Origin: Geomonas limicola
GTDB taxonomy: Bacteria; Desulfobacterota; Desulfuromonadia; Geobacterales; Geobacteraceae
Reading direction: 5' to 3'
Assembly (NCBI RefSeq): GCF_014193675.1
Contig: NZ_BLXZ01000010.1
Coordinates: 62,001 to 126,000 of the forward strand
DNA: 64,000 nt
Below the pieces are notes generated by a model that saw nothing but the letters and a program-made list of their open reading frames with translations, was not told where the DNA came from and searched no databases. The position numbers and the translations under genes were made by a program. Of this stretch, positions 1 through 9,084 are shown in pieces (the stretch's first letter is position 1; every line of letters starts with the position of its first letter).

Positions 1-3000
1 ATGGTGTGGGGGGCGGTTATGTTGATGATGGTGTAGTTGGCGACTGCGCCGACCGACACGCCGTCGAGCAGGACGTCGGCGACATGGTAACCGGCGTTCG
101 CAGTGAAGGTGCAGTACTGGTTGGTTCCGTAAGTCGGGAACACGGTGCTGGTGGGGGTCATGGAACCGTTCGCCCCTGCGATGGGAGTGATGGCGTAAGT
201 CGCCTGCCTGAAGGTTGCGCTGAGGACGTGCGCCTTGGTGACGTTCTGGAAGGTGTAAGTATACGGTCCAGCAGGGGGACGGATCAGGAGCGCGCCGTTG
301 TCGCCCACTGAGGCGATGACGTAGCCTACCGCCGGGGTGATGGTGTACAGCGGGCTGTCGGTCCCTGCGAGGACGTTGGTGTTCCCCGCCGGGGTGATGG
401 ACCCGTTGGTCGGCGGGGTGACGCTGATGACGAAGTAGTCGACGTTGACGACCAGCGGTGCGAAGGAGGCGCTGATGGTGTGGTTTGCCGTCACGCCGGT
501 GAAGCTGTAGGTCGTAACCTTGCCCACGGAAATGCCGTCAACCTGGACGTCGGAGATCTTGTAACCGGAGCTGGGGGTGATGGTGTAGGTCTGGCCTGCG
601 CCGTTGTTCACGGTGGTGACGCCTGCCGGATCGATGCTCCCGCCCGTGCCTGCGCTGGCGGTGAGGTCGTAGGTGATCGGCGTGAAGGCCGCGACGATGC
701 TGTGCCCAGCCGTGACGCTGCTGAAGGTGTAGCTGGTTACCTTGCCGACCGACTGAGTGTCGACGACGACATCGGCCACCTTGAAGCCGGCGGCAGGGGT
801 GATGGTGTAGGTCTGGCTCGCCCCGGAGACCACGCTGGTGACGCCTGCCGGGGTGATGCTGCCATTGGCACCGGCGGTCGCGATCAGGTCGTAGGTGATC
901 TGGGTGAAGCTTGCGACGATGGTGTGGTTTGCGGTTACTCCGGTGAAGCTGTAAGCGGTCACCGCCCCGACGGACACGCCGTCGACCAGGACGTCTAAGA
1001 CCTTGTAACCGGCTGCCGGAACGATGCTGTAGGCCTGGTTGCTGCCGTAGTTCACGCTGGCCGGGCCCTGCGGGGTGATGCTGCCGTTCGCCCCGGCACT
1101 CGCGTTGATGAGGTACACGATCGGGGTGAAGGTTGCGGCGATGGTGTGGTTTGCGGTGACGTCGTTCAGGGTGTAGCTGGTGACGGCACCGACGGAGCCA
1201 CCGTCGAGCAGGACATCAGCCACTTTGAACCCGGTAGCGGGGGTGATGACGTAGGGCTGGCTGGCCCCGTAGTTCACGCTGGTCTGCCCTGCCGGTGCGA
1301 TGCTGCCGTTCGGCCCGGCGCTGGAGCTTACCTGGTACACGATCTGGGTGAAGCTTGCGCTGATGCTGTGGTTCGCGGTGACGTTGTTGAAGCGGTAGCT
1401 AGTGACGGCACCAACGGACGAACCGTCGACCAGGACGTCCAGCACCTTATAGCCGGTGGCCGGAGTGATGACATAGGACTGGCCGGTGCCGTAGTCCACG
1501 CTGGTAGTGCCGGCCGGTGTGACGCTGCCGTTTGCCCCTGCGCTGGCGTTCAGGTCGAACCGGATCGGGGCGAAGGATGCGGTGATGGTGTGGTTAGCCG
1601 AGACGGAGGCGAAGCTGTAGCTGGTGATCTTGCCCATCTGCTGGCCGTCCACCAGGACCTGGGCGATCTGGTAACCGGTCGACGGGGTGATGGTGTAGAC
1701 CGGGCTGTTCTCTCCGGGGAACAGGACCGTTTCGCTGGAACCACTGATGCTGCCGCCAACGCCGGCAGTGGCGCTGATGATGTAGTAGTCGACGCTCTCG
1801 GCGAGCGGAGCAAACGATGCGGTGATGTTGTGGTTCGCGATCACGTTGCTGAAGGTGTAGCTGGTGACGGCGCCGACGGAAGTCCCGTCGACCAGGACGG
1901 CGGCTACCTTGTAGCTGTCCAGCGGGGTGGCGCCGTGGTAGGGGGTAATGGTGTAGCTCAGATCCGAGCCGCTGTTGACGGAGGTGACGCCCGCCGGGGT
2001 GATGCTGCCGTTGGCCACTGCGCTGGCGGTGACCTGGTACACGATGGGGGTGAAGCTGGCAGCGATCGTGTGGTTGCCGGTGACGTTGTTGAAGCTGTAG
2101 TTCGGCACGGCGCCGACCGAAGTCCCGTCCACCAGGACATCGGCGATCTTATAGTTGGGTGCCGCGGTGATGGTATAGGACTGGCTGGTCCCGCTGTTCA
2201 CGTTGACCGGACCGGCCGGGTCGATGCTGCCGTTGGCGCCTGCGGTGGCGGTCACGACGTACACAATCGGGGTGAAGCTGGCGCTGATGGTATGGTTACC
2301 GGTGACATTGCTGAAGCTGTACTCCGGCACGGCCCCGACGGACTTACCGTCCACCATGACGTCGGCGATCTTGAAGTTCGGTGCCGCCGTAATGGTATAG
2401 GAGAGGCCGGTGCCGCTGTTCACGTTGCTTGCGCCGGCAGGGGTAATGCTGCCGTTGGTGCCTGCGCTGGCGGTTACGACGTACACGATCGGGGTGAAGC
2501 TGGCGCTGATGGTATGGTTGCCGGTGACATTGCTGAAGCTGTACTCCGCCACCGCCCCGACGGACTTACCGTCCACCATGACGTCGGCGATCTTGAAGTT
2601 GGGTGCCGCCGTAATGGTATAGGACAGACCGGTGCCGCTGTTCACATTGCTTGCCCCGGCGGGGGTGATGCTGCCATTTGCCCCGGCGCTGGCGGTCACG
2701 ACGTAGATGATGGGGGTGAAGCTGGCACTGATGGTGTGGTCGGCGGTGACCTCGACGAAACCGTAGCTCGCCTCGGGACCTATGGAACTCCCGTCTACCA
2801 CGACCTCGGCGATTTTGTAGTTGGGCGCTGCGGTGATGGTAAAGCTCTGACTGCTGCCGCCGTTCACGTTCACGGGGCCGGCCGGGTCGATGTTGCCGTT
2901 TGCTCCCGCGCTGGCGGTGATGACGTGCACGATCGGGGTGAAGGTGACGGCGATAGTGTGGTTCGCGGTTACGTTGCTGAAGCTGTAGCTGGTGACGGCC

Positions 3001-4940
3001 CCGACGGAAACACCGTCCACCTGGACGTCGGCAATCTTATAGTTGGCCGCTGCGGCGATGGTGTAGGTCAGGTTGGTGCCGCTGTTCACGTTGCAGGGGC
3101 CTGCCGGGGTGATGCTGCCGTTCGCACCTGCGCTTGCGCTGATGACGTAGATGATCGGGGTGAAGCTTGCGCTGATGGTGTGGTCAGCGGTGACGTTGGT
3201 GAAGTTGTAGCTGGAGACTGCGCCGACGGAGCTGCCATCCACCAGGACATTGGCGATCTGGTAGTTCGGTGCGGCAGTGATGGTGTAGGTCAGGCCGGTC
3301 CCGCTGTTCACGTTGCTCGGTCCGGCGGGGTCGATGCTGCCGTTGGCACCTGCCGTGGCGTTGATCACATAGACAATCGGAGCGAACGTTGCGGTAATGG
3401 TGTGGTTCGCGGTTACGTCGCTGAAGCTGTAGCTGGTCACCGCGCCGATGGAAACACCGTCGACCTGGACGTCGGCAACTTTGTAGTTGGGAGCTGCGGT
3501 GATGGTATAGGTCTGACTGCTGCCGCTGTTCACGTTGATCGGGCCGGCATTGTCAATGCTGCCGTTGGACCCGGTAGAAGCGGTAATGACGTAGACGATC
3601 GGGGCGAAGCTCGCGGCGATGGTGTGGTCCGTCGTGACGTTTTTGAAGCTGAAGGAAGTCACCGGGCCAACGGAGGTCCCGTCCACCACTACATCGGCCA
3701 CCTTGAAGTTGGCCGCCGGGGTGATGGTGTAGGTGAGGGCGCTGCCGCTATTGACGTTGCTCGGGCCTGCGGGGCTGATGCTGCCGTTGGTACCGGCGCT
3801 GGCCTTAATGACGTAGACGATCGGGCTGAAACTGGCGGTGATGGTGTGGTTGGTGGTGACTTTGGTGAAGCTGTAGCTGGCCAGAGGGCCGACCGAGGTA
3901 TTGTCAACCAGGAGGTCCTCGATCTTGTAGTTCGGCGCCGCGGTGACGGAGAAGGTCTGGTCGGCGCCGCTGTTGACGTTGGTCGCACCTGCGGGGGTGA
4001 TGCTGCCGTTGGTCCCGGCGCTGGCGTTGATCACGTAGACGATCGGGGCGAAGCTCGCGGCGATGGTGTGGTTGGCGGTTACGTTGCTAAAGCTGTAGCT
4101 TGCGACAGCGCCGACCGAAGACCCGTCGACCAGGACGTCGGCAATCTTGTAGTTCGCTGCAGCGGTGATGGTGAAGGACTGGTCGGCACCGCTGTTGACG
4201 TTGGTGGTGCCGACGGGGGTGATGCTGCCGTTGGTCCCGGCGCTGGCGTTGATCACGTAGACGATCGGGGCGAAGCTCGCAGCGATGGTGTGGTTCGCGG
4301 TGACGTTATTGAAGCTGTAGCTCGTTACCGCACCGACGGATGCGCCGTCGACCAGGACGTCCGCCACCTGGAACCCGGTAGCCGGGGTGATGGTGTAGTT
4401 CTGGCCGTTCCCCTGGTTCACGGTGCTGGTTCCTGCCGGGGTGATGCTGCCGTTTGCCCCAGCCGTGGCGGTGATGCTGTACACGTTCGGGGTAAAGGAG
4501 GCGCTGATGGTGTGGTCGGCGCCGACATCGCTGAAGGTGTAGGTGGTGACGGCCCCGACGGAGACGTTGTCAACCAGCACGTCCGCGACCTTGAAGCCGG
4601 AGGCGGGGGTTATGGTGTAGGTCTGGCTCGAGCCGATGGCAAGGACCGTTGCCCCCGCGGGTGCTATGTTCCCGTTGGCGTCGGCGCTTGCTGTGATGGT
4701 GACGGCGTCGTCCAGTGCGAACGTCGTGGCGATGGTATGTGCCTTTTTCACGTTAGTGAAGGTGAAGGAGGATATGGCACCCATGCTGTTGTCGCCGTCG
4801 ACCAGGACGTCGGCAATATGGTAACCACTGGCAGGGGTGATGGTGAAGCTGATGTTTTGCCCCCTGTCCACCATCGTGATGCCGGCCGGGGCTATGGTGC
4901 CGTGCGGGCCTGCCAAGGCCACGACGGGGTAACTAAGATC
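1..4940 (-). repeat. In-frame tandem repeat array, about 222-bp period, ~21 copies
   Basis: A recurring landmark (GTGTGGTT-like on the plus strand) appears at about 2, 225, 474, 698, 919, 1140, 1360, 1583, 1821, 2063, 2287, 2508, 2730, 2951, 3174, 3396, 3617, 3840, 4062, 4284, 4507 and 4732. Spacing is mostly 219-225 bp (about 74 codons), with longer units near 474, 1821 and 2063. The units near 2287 and 2508 are almost identical in protein and DNA, suggesting recent duplication or gene conversion. Units nearest the window edge and nearest the kelch domain are more diverged. Confidence 0.92.
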
Positions 4941-6344
4941 AGTGTTGCCGGGTGCTGCCTGGGTCGTTTTCAGCTTCACCAGGTGGTCTCGCGACATCGT
5001 CACGATGCAGTCGCTGCCCTGTACGGCATCGCACCCCGACCAGCCGACGAAAGTAGAGTCGGGGGCCGGTGCGGGGGTCAGCCGCACCGAGGTGCCGCTG
5101 GGAAAGAATTGCACGCAACCGCCGGAGCAGCTCTGCCCCGGTGCGAAGTTGACCACGTCGGTGTTGTTGCTCAGGGTGACCAGGTGCAGCCGGTACTTGG
5201 CCTGTACCAGTTCGGGGTCGAAGACCTCGGCACCAGAGGCGGCCGAGGTGCCGTCCCAACCCCCGGCTACCAGTACTTTGCCGTTGGGGAGCAGGACCGC
5301 AGAACTGATGTCGCGCACGGAGGTCATGTTGGCGGTCGGGGTAAAGGCCGCTAGTTCAGGATAGAATACCTCCGCGCTGTTCAGGTACCCAAGGGTGTTG
5401 CGACCGCCGGCGATGAGGACCGATCCGTCCGGCATGAGCGTCGAGGTGTGGTCGGCGCGAACCGAGGCCATGGTGCCCACGGTACTGAAGCTCCCGGTCG
5501 CCGGGTCGAAGGTCTCGGCGCTGCCGACGATACCGTTTTCGTTGCGTCCTCCTGCGACCAGCAGCCTGCCGTCCTCAAGCAGCGAGGCGGTATGGGCGAT
5601 GCGGTTGACGTTGAGGCGCCCCGACAGGGAAAACTTGCCGGTGGCCGGGTCGAAGATTTCCGCGTCGCCGGCATAGCTGGCGCCGTTCATGCCGCCTACG
5701 AACAGCACTTTGCCGTTTCTCAGCAGGGTTGCGGTGTGGCCGCTGCGGGGGGTGTTCAGGGCGGCTACTTGGGAGATGGAACCTTTTTGCGGATCGTAGA
5801 TTTCTGCGGTGGCGATGTACTTGTTGTTGTTGGTGCCGCCGGCTATCAACACCTTGCCGTCGGGAAGCAGGGTGGCAGAGTGGCCGACCCGGCCCAGGGT
5901 AGGGGCCGCGACCGGGGTGAAGGTGCCGTTGGCGGGATCGTAGACCTCTGCGCTGTTGACTGCGGCCGTTCCGTTTCTACCTCCGGCAATCAACACCTTG
6001 CCATTGCCCAGCAGCGTCGCGGTATGCTCCATACGCGCTGCGTTCATTTTCCTACCCGCGGTGACGTTACCCGTCGCCGGGTCGTAGACATCCACCGTAT
6101 TGAGGCAGTTGGTGTTGTCGTAGCCCCCGGTAATCAGGACCTGACCGCTTGGTAACAGGGTGATGGTGTTACCGTAGCGTGTTGCGGTCACGCTGGGCTG
6201 GGCGGCAAAGTTCTTCGCCGTCGCCTCCGGAGCCGGAACGAGGCAGCCTGCCACAATGAGCAGAGCTACCAACCGCATGATGGCGAAGAGCCACCACTCC
6301 TTCCTCTTCGAACTTCGAGCGTTACTACTCCATTGATCGTGCAT
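1..6344 (-). CDS. Giant secreted kelch / InlB-like B-repeat protein, 3' end outside window
   Basis: An open minus-strand frame runs without a stop from an ATG at 6344 (AGGAGG five bases upstream) off the window edge, giving 2114 visible residues. The N-terminus has a basic stretch, then a hydrophobic segment (about residues 22-42), a probable signal or lipoprotein-like export sequence (LLIVAGC). Residues about 48-371 hold seven kelch motifs of the form LLPxGKVLxAGG...AEVYDP, enough for one beta-propeller. A Cys-containing module with FVGWSGC follows, at about 375-460. From about 465 to the edge come roughly 21 copies of a ~74-residue unit with the cores NGSITPAG, YTITAAxNYKIADVLVDGxSVGAV and NVTANHTIxASF. 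These resemble divergent InlB B-repeats (Flg_new-type families). A surface or extracellular adhesive role is inferred, not shown. Expression is probably set by the riboswitch leader upstream. Anchor and C-terminal domains cannot be seen. Confidence 0.9.
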   Translation of the reverse strand, partial: MHDQWSSNARSSKRKEWWLFAIMRLVALLIVAGCLVPAPEATAKNFAAQPSVTATRYGNTITLLPSGQVLITGGYDNTNCLNTVDVYDPATGNVTAGRKMNAARMEHTATLLGNGKVLIAGGRNGTAAVNSAEVYDPANGTFTPVAAPTLGRVGHSATLLPDGKVLIAGGTNNNKYIATAEIYDPQKGSISQVAALNTPRSGHTATLLRNGKVLFVGGMNGASYAGDAEIFDPATGKFSLSGRLNVNRIAHTASLLEDGRLLVAGGRNENGIVGSAETFDPATGSFSTVGTMASVRADHTSTLMPDGSVLIAGGRNTLGYLNSAEVFYPELAAFTPTANMTSVRDISSAVLLPNGKVLVAGGWDGTSAASGAEVFDPELVQAKYRLHLVTLSNNTDVVNFAPGQSCSGGCVQFFPSGTSVRLTPAPAPDSTFVGWSGCDAVQGSDCIVTMSRDHLVKLKTTQAAPGNTDLSYPVVALAGPHGTIAPAGITMVDRGQNISFTITPASGYHIADVLVDGDNSMGAISSFTFTNVKKAHTIATTFALDDAVTITASADANGNIAPAGATVLAIGSSQTYTITPASGFKVADVLVDNVSVGAVTTYTFSDVGADHTISASFTPNVYSITATAGANGSITPAGTSTVNQGNGQNYTITPATGFQVADVLVDGASVGAVTSYSFNNVTANHTIAASFAPIVYVINASAGTNGSITPVGTTNVNSGADQSFTITAAANYKIADVLVDGSSVGAVASYSFSNVTANHTIAASFAPIVYVINASAGTNGSITPAGATNVNSGADQTFSVTAAPNYKIEDLLVDNTSVGPLASYSFTKVTTNHTITASFSPIVYVIKASAGTNGSISPAGPSNVNSGSALTYTITPAANFKVADVVVDGTSVGPVTSFSFKNVTTDHTIAASFAPIVYVITASTGSNGSIDNAGPINVNSGSSQTYTITAAPNYKVADVQVDGVSIGAVTSYSFSDVTANHTITATFAPIVYVINATAGANGSIDPAGPSNVNSGTGLTYTITAAPNYQIANVLVDGSSVGAVSSYNFTNVTADHTISASFTPIIYVISASAGANGSITPAGPCNVNSGTNLTYTIAAAANYKIADVQVDGVSVGAVTSYSFSNVTANHTIAVTFTPIVHVITASAGANGNIDPAGPVNVNGGSSQSFTITAAPNYKIAEVVVDGSSIGPEASYGFVEVTADHTISASFTPIIYVVTASAGANGSITPAGASNVNSGTGLSYTITAAPNFKIADVMVDGKSVGAVAEYSFSNVTGNHTISASFTPIVYVVTASAGTNGSITPAGASNVNSGTGLSYTITAAPNFKIADVMVDGKSVGAVPEYSFSNVTGNHTISASFTPIVYVVTATAGANGSIDPAGPVNVNSGTSQSYTITAAPNYKIADVLVDGTSVGAVPNYSFNNVTGNHTIAASFTPIVYQVTASAVANGSITPAGVTSVNSGSDLSYTITPYHGATPLDSYKVAAVLVDGTSVGAVTSYTFSNVIANHNITASFAPLAESVDYYIISATAGVGGSISGSSETVLFPGENSPVYTITPSTGYQIAQVLVDGQQMGKITSYSFASVSANHTITASFAPIRFDLNASAGANGSVTPAGTTSVDYGTGQSYVITPATGYKVLDVLVDGSSVGAVTSYRFNNVTANHSISASFTQIVYQVSSSAGPNGSIAPAGQTSVNYGASQPYVITPATGFKVADVLLDGGSVGAVTSYTLNDVTANHTIAATFTPIVYLINASAGANGSITPQGPASVNYGSNQAYSIVPAAGYKVLDVLVDGVSVGAVTAYSFTGVTANHTIVASFTQITYDLIATAGANGSITPAGVTSVVSGASQTYTITPAAGFKVADVVVDTQSVGKVTSYTFSSVTAGHSIVAAFTPITYDLTASAGTGGSIDPAGVTTVNNGAGQTYTITPSSGYKISDVQVDGISVGKVTTYSFTGVTANHTISASFAPLVVNVDYFVISVTPPTNGSITPAGNTNVLAGTDSPLYTITPAVGYVIASVGDNGALLIRPPAGPYTYTFQNVTKAHVLSATFRQATYAITPIAGANGSMTPTSTVFPTYGTNQYCTFTANAGYHVADVLLDGVSVGAVANYTIINITAPHT

Positions 6345-6479
6345 CGATTCCTCCTGAAATTAAATTGAAGGCAAAACAGGTCGGTATGCTAAGAAGCTGT
6401 AATTCATTCAGTGTCGTAAGTGATCGAGTGCCGCGATTTTCGTGATCTTTGCACCGTGACTGAGTCAGCGATCTTGCCC

Positions 6480-6506
6480 AAAAAAAAGCCCATCACGGAG
6501 ATGGGC
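6480..6506 (-). terminator. Intrinsic terminator in the leader of the giant gene
   Basis: Read on the minus strand, the stem GCCCATC / GATGGGC with loop TCCGT is followed directly by a run of at least seven T. It lies between the GEMM aptamer and the start codon at 6344, so it can act as the expression platform rather than as the end of an upstream gene. A separate hairpin (6517-6535, CCAGGC/GCCTGG) sits between aptamer and terminator. A GGCGC segment at 6536-6540 could pair with GCGCC at 6504-6509 to compete with the terminator stem. Confidence 0.85.
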
Positions 6507-6540
6507 GCTAGTGATTCCAGGCTGTAGTGGCCTGGCGCCG

Positions 6541-6650
6541 ACTCCGCTACTTTCTACGGTAACCTGGCTGTCCCCGCCGGCTTTTCGGGCCTGACGTGGA
6601 TCCATGGCTTTGCGTCGCCGGATTGCTCCGGGTTTGCCATTGTACGGAGT
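6541..6650 (-). ncRNA. GEMM-I type cyclic dinucleotide riboswitch aptamer
   Basis: The minus strand carries the GEMM-I hallmarks in order: GGCAAACC, a CCGGA-GCAA-TCCGG hairpin with a GNRA loop, GACGCAAAGCC, a second stem region, and CAGCCAGGTTACCG. ACTCCG (6645-6650) and CGGAGT (6541-6546) can close the outer helix. GEMM-I RNAs bind c-di-GMP; the GEMM-Ib subset in Geobacter prefers cGAMP. By hand alignment to the Vibrio Vc2 aptamer, the base at the G20 position is G, which favours c-di-GMP, but this is only a manual reading. The aptamer lies about 200 bases ahead of the giant kelch/B-repeat gene, with a terminator between. Confidence 0.87.
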
Positions 6651-6732
6651 GAGCTTTATGGGTGCTGCTCCCCCTCGGGAAACAGAAGAGGGATGATAAA
6701 ATGATTTAATGAACATTGAACCGGTTGAGCCA

Positions 6733-6748
6733 AGACGTTGCGACGTCT
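6733..6748. repeat. Perfect 6-bp inverted repeat near the predicted transcription start
   Basis: AGACGT-TGCG-ACGTCT is a perfect inverted repeat with a 4-base loop. It falls 6-21 bases downstream of the sigma-54-like element, about where transcription of the giant-gene leader should start. It could be a 5' stabilising hairpin or an operator. Confidence 0.5.
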
Positions 6749-6753
6749 GCCTG

Positions 6754-6770
6754 AGCAGGAATCGTGCCAA
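6754..6770 (-). promoter_or_regulatory. Sigma-54 (RpoN) -24/-12 promoter
   Basis: The minus strand reads TTGGCACGATTCCTGCT. This matches the consensus TTGGCACG-N4-TTGCT with one mismatch and has the required 10 bases between the GG and GC dinucleotides. It lies about 100 bases ahead of the GEMM aptamer and is correctly oriented for the giant gene. No enhancer-binding-protein site was recognised upstream. Confidence 0.7.
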
Positions 6771-7324
6771 AGTCCGTGTAATTGTCTGGTCCACTCCTAA
6801 GGTTATGTAATGTTTACAAAGCGCGATATCACGGCGTGATGTTGCTTGCGGTGTTGCTTTCAAGGGGGCGTTATTACACTGAGGCGTACGCCATATAACT
6901 GAGTCTGGCCTCTGGTATGCATGGTGGTTAGAATCTGCTCCTAAATTAGTAAGGTGCTGGATTGTAATGGTTATGCCAATGGAACAGGTGGTCGGGTAAG
7001 GGGTGAACGGCTCCTTCGGCAAGCTTTGTAGATTGTTATATCGCTGAGTGATATTGGAGCAAAGGGGAAAGGCAGCAATGCCAGCGGAAACGCGGAATGG
7101 CAGGAAATTGGTGTCTGCAGAGCGGTAGCAATCGAGTGAACGGTGTCGGGTACAGGGGGTGGGGCGGGAAATACTGTGTGGCTAATTAAGATATGTCAAC
7201 CTTTCGCGGGCGCGAAGACTGCCGGAGGTGGACACGGTGTCCGGCCGCTGATCTGGCGGCCGGGCACCAAAACGACCTGTCGATGTGCCTCGGAACGCGG
7301 CCCGACGGGCACAGTTGATCATTG
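6771..7324. other. Intergenic region without a supported gene
   Basis: No convincing coding frame is present; the open frames here lack start context and family resemblance. The region holds a 6+1+6 inverted repeat GGACAC-G-GTGTCC at 7230-7242. It overlaps a strong hairpin CCGGCCGC/GCGGCCGG at 7241-7263, just beyond the stop codon of the Sel1 gene. The hairpin lacks a T-tract, so it is at best a Rho-assisted or protective 3' structure. Confidence 0.5.
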
Positions 7325-7768
7325 CTATTTCGAGGCCAATTGAGTGCCAATCAGGGTGGGGTGTTCCAGTCCCGCCATCTCGAGTGCGGATTGGGCCTCG
7401 GCAAGTCCCTGCGCGGCGGCTTTAGCCAGCCACTCAAGGCCAGTTTTCTCATCCGCCTTTACCCCAGCGCCCTCCAGGTAGATGAGTCCCAGACTGGCCT
7501 GGGCAACATCCAGCCCCTTTTCGGCCGCACTGCGCAACAGGGCGAGCGATGCTTTCCTGTCCTGGCGCGTCCCGTCTCCTTTCTGGTACATGAGACTGAG
7601 AATGAACTGAGATGAGGCGCTGCCGTCGCTGGAAAACTCCTGGAAAGCGCGGGTGTAATCCCCCTGCTTGTAGGCCCGCAGCCCCGCCTCGTAATCTGCC
7701 AGAACCGGACGGGATCCGGCGGCAAGTAGAGCCACACAAAGACAACTGCCGATGAGATACTTTTTCAT
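7325..7768 (-). CDS. Exported Sel1-repeat (TPR-like) protein
   Basis: This 147-residue protein starts at the ATG at 7768, preceded by GGGAGG; an upstream in-frame extension lacks a signal peptide. MKKYLIGSCLCVALLAAGS is a typical export signal, followed by an ADYEAGLRAYKQGDY segment. Two Sel1 units follow (SLMYQKGDGTRQD...ALLRSAAEKG and GLIYLEGAGVKAD...WLAKAAAQG). Sel1 repeats form helical solenoids that bind proteins, so a periplasmic scaffold role is inferred. It is monocistronic and divergent from the 8258 gene. No specific function is recognised. Confidence 0.85.
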   Translation of the reverse strand: MKKYLIGSCLCVALLAAGSRPVLADYEAGLRAYKQGDYTRAFQEFSSDGSASSQFILSLMYQKGDGTRQDRKASLALLRSAAEKGLDVAQASLGLIYLEGAGVKADEKTGLEWLAKAAAQGLAEAQSALEMAGLEHPTLIGTQLASK

Positions 7769-8257
7769 AGGACCCTCCCGTCGGAGTGTTCGCAAGCCAC
7801 CCCTCGTTGTTCCTGGAGAGCAACAAGAATGCCAAATCGGATCCGAGTAAAACATGTTGAGAAACAGCCAGTTACGCTTTATTGGGAGGGGCGTGTCGGG
7901 TGACGGTTGAACAGCCGCTTCCGGGGTTGTGAGTTAAAGATGCTGATTTTACTCGAAATTCGCCGACGGGGCAGCTGTGCACAACCGGTACATCGCCTGC
8001 CCGGGTCAAGGTAGTGCCCCAGGAGCCTAGGCTAGGGACCTTGGTTGGAACGAGCCGGGCAGCTACGCATGGGGCGCTCCTATTGGTCTCGAGCGGGTAG
8101 CGATAGCTTGCAAAAGCCTCGTGGGCGGCTTGGTTGCAATAGGGGGCGCTGTGCCGGTCACCAGGGGCGGCGGAACATAACGCTTCAAAAAGGAACCGAT
8201 TGATGTTACATATGGTCACGCCTTCGGCACACTACCAAACAAGGGGATGGGTCCGTC
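7769..8257. other. Divergent intergenic region
   Basis: About 490 bases separate the minus-strand Sel1 gene from the plus-strand 8258 gene. No convincing promoter pair, riboswitch core or RNA gene was found. A GCAAAAGCC segment near 8110 recalls part of a GEMM core, but the rest of the motif is missing. Confidence 0.4.
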
Positions 8258-8713
8258 ATGAAGAAGATTGTGGTTTGTTTGTTTACCGTTATGTTGCTGG
8301 CACTTTCGGCCAATTCGTTTGCCGCTGCGCTTCCCAACGGCTACGAAGAGATAAAGTGGGGGACCCTTTTTCACAAGATCATGGAAGTCTATCCCAAGGG
8401 AAAGATGACCGAGTACAACAAGGAGATGGTGTACACCCAGGAAAATCCCGACGAAACCATCGCCTCCAGGATGTTTGCGTTCAAGGAAGGGCTGCTGACC
8501 AGTGTTTCTGTGACCTTCGAGAGCCGCTACGTCATGAAAACCGGCGTCGACAAAATGCTGCAGAAGTACATCAAGCAGTTCGGTAAGGGGAAGCAGGGCC
8601 CGAAGTCGAGCCACATGTCCACCTATGTTTGGGAGAACAAGCAGACGCGCATCTCCTTCCTCTACGTCCCCAAGCGCGCTGACATGACGGTCTTGCAGTT
8701 CGAGAAGAAGTAA
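8258..8713 (+). CDS. Small exported protein of unknown function
   Basis: This 151-residue protein begins with a clear signal peptide (MKKIVVCLFTVMLLALSANSFAA). The mature part is basic and mixed alpha/beta in character (NGYEEIKWGTLFHKIMEVYPKGKM..., WENKQTRISFLYVPKRADMTVLQFEKK), with no metal-binding or catalytic motif I recognise. AAGGGGATGG lies just upstream as a possible ribosome site. It stands alone, with a terminator-like structure about 140 bases downstream. Periplasmic location is inferred from the signal peptide. Confidence 0.8.
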   Translation: MKKIVVCLFTVMLLALSANSFAAALPNGYEEIKWGTLFHKIMEVYPKGKMTEYNKEMVYTQENPDETIASRMFAFKEGLLTSVSVTFESRYVMKTGVDKMLQKYIKQFGKGKQGPKSSHMSTYVWENKQTRISFLYVPKRADMTVLQFEKK

Positions 8714-8852
8714 CCGCTGCGCTCGTTGTCGAGCGCTTTGACCGGCTCGCTGCGCTGTTTCCGCCCGGCTGCCTCACGTGACGTTCGCTGGCCGGTGCTG
8801 CCGGAACGGTTAGTCACAATCACCGCTGCACCTTTCTTGTTGTTACCCGAGC

Positions 8853-8908
8853 GCCCCTACTCTTGCCACGGCTTGTATCAAGCCAGCGGGCAGGGGTAGG
8901 GGCTTTTT
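8853..8908 (+). terminator. Long forked hairpin with T-tract
   Basis: GCCCCTAC (8853-8860) pairs with GTAGGGGC (8896-8903), followed by TTTTT. An inner hairpin GGCTTG-TAT-CAAGCC lies at 8870-8884. It is suited to end transcription of the 8258 gene. The branched fold and 140-base distance from the stop codon leave open a small RNA. Confidence 0.6.
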
Positions 8909-9084
8909 GCAGCGTAACCCGGTGTTTTCGATCCGATCCCCCCGGTCGTTTTCCTCCTGCCTCCGCATCCGGTGTAAACCGGTTACCGCCTGACGTGCTG
9001 CCACCTTCCAATGTTACGGTTAACGGTGCGTGTCCTGGTGTCCCGATATTGCCGCAAAAGTCGCATAATGCAAAATAATTGCCA

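Noticed and set aside
1..4940. CRISPR-like array
   Set aside because: The repeats are long (~222 bp), in frame and coding, without spacers.
1146..5354. Plus-strand open frame of 1402 codons with Gly/Asp/Val repeats
   Set aside because: It is antisense to the giant kelch/B-repeat gene. Its repeats mirror the true repeats, it has no ribosome site, and its start falls inside a repeat unit.
6465..7022. Minus-strand frame of 185 codons
   Set aside because: It runs through the sigma-54-like promoter, GEMM aptamer and terminator and has no recognisable protein features.
8095..8160. Second GEMM-type aptamer (GCAAAAGCC...GGTCACC)
   Set aside because: Only fragments of the motif are present; the first hairpin and GACGCAAAGCC core are missing.
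9062..9080. Fur box ahead of the iron-transporter-like operon
   Set aside because: Only about 11 of 19 positions match the palindrome, which is not enough to call it.
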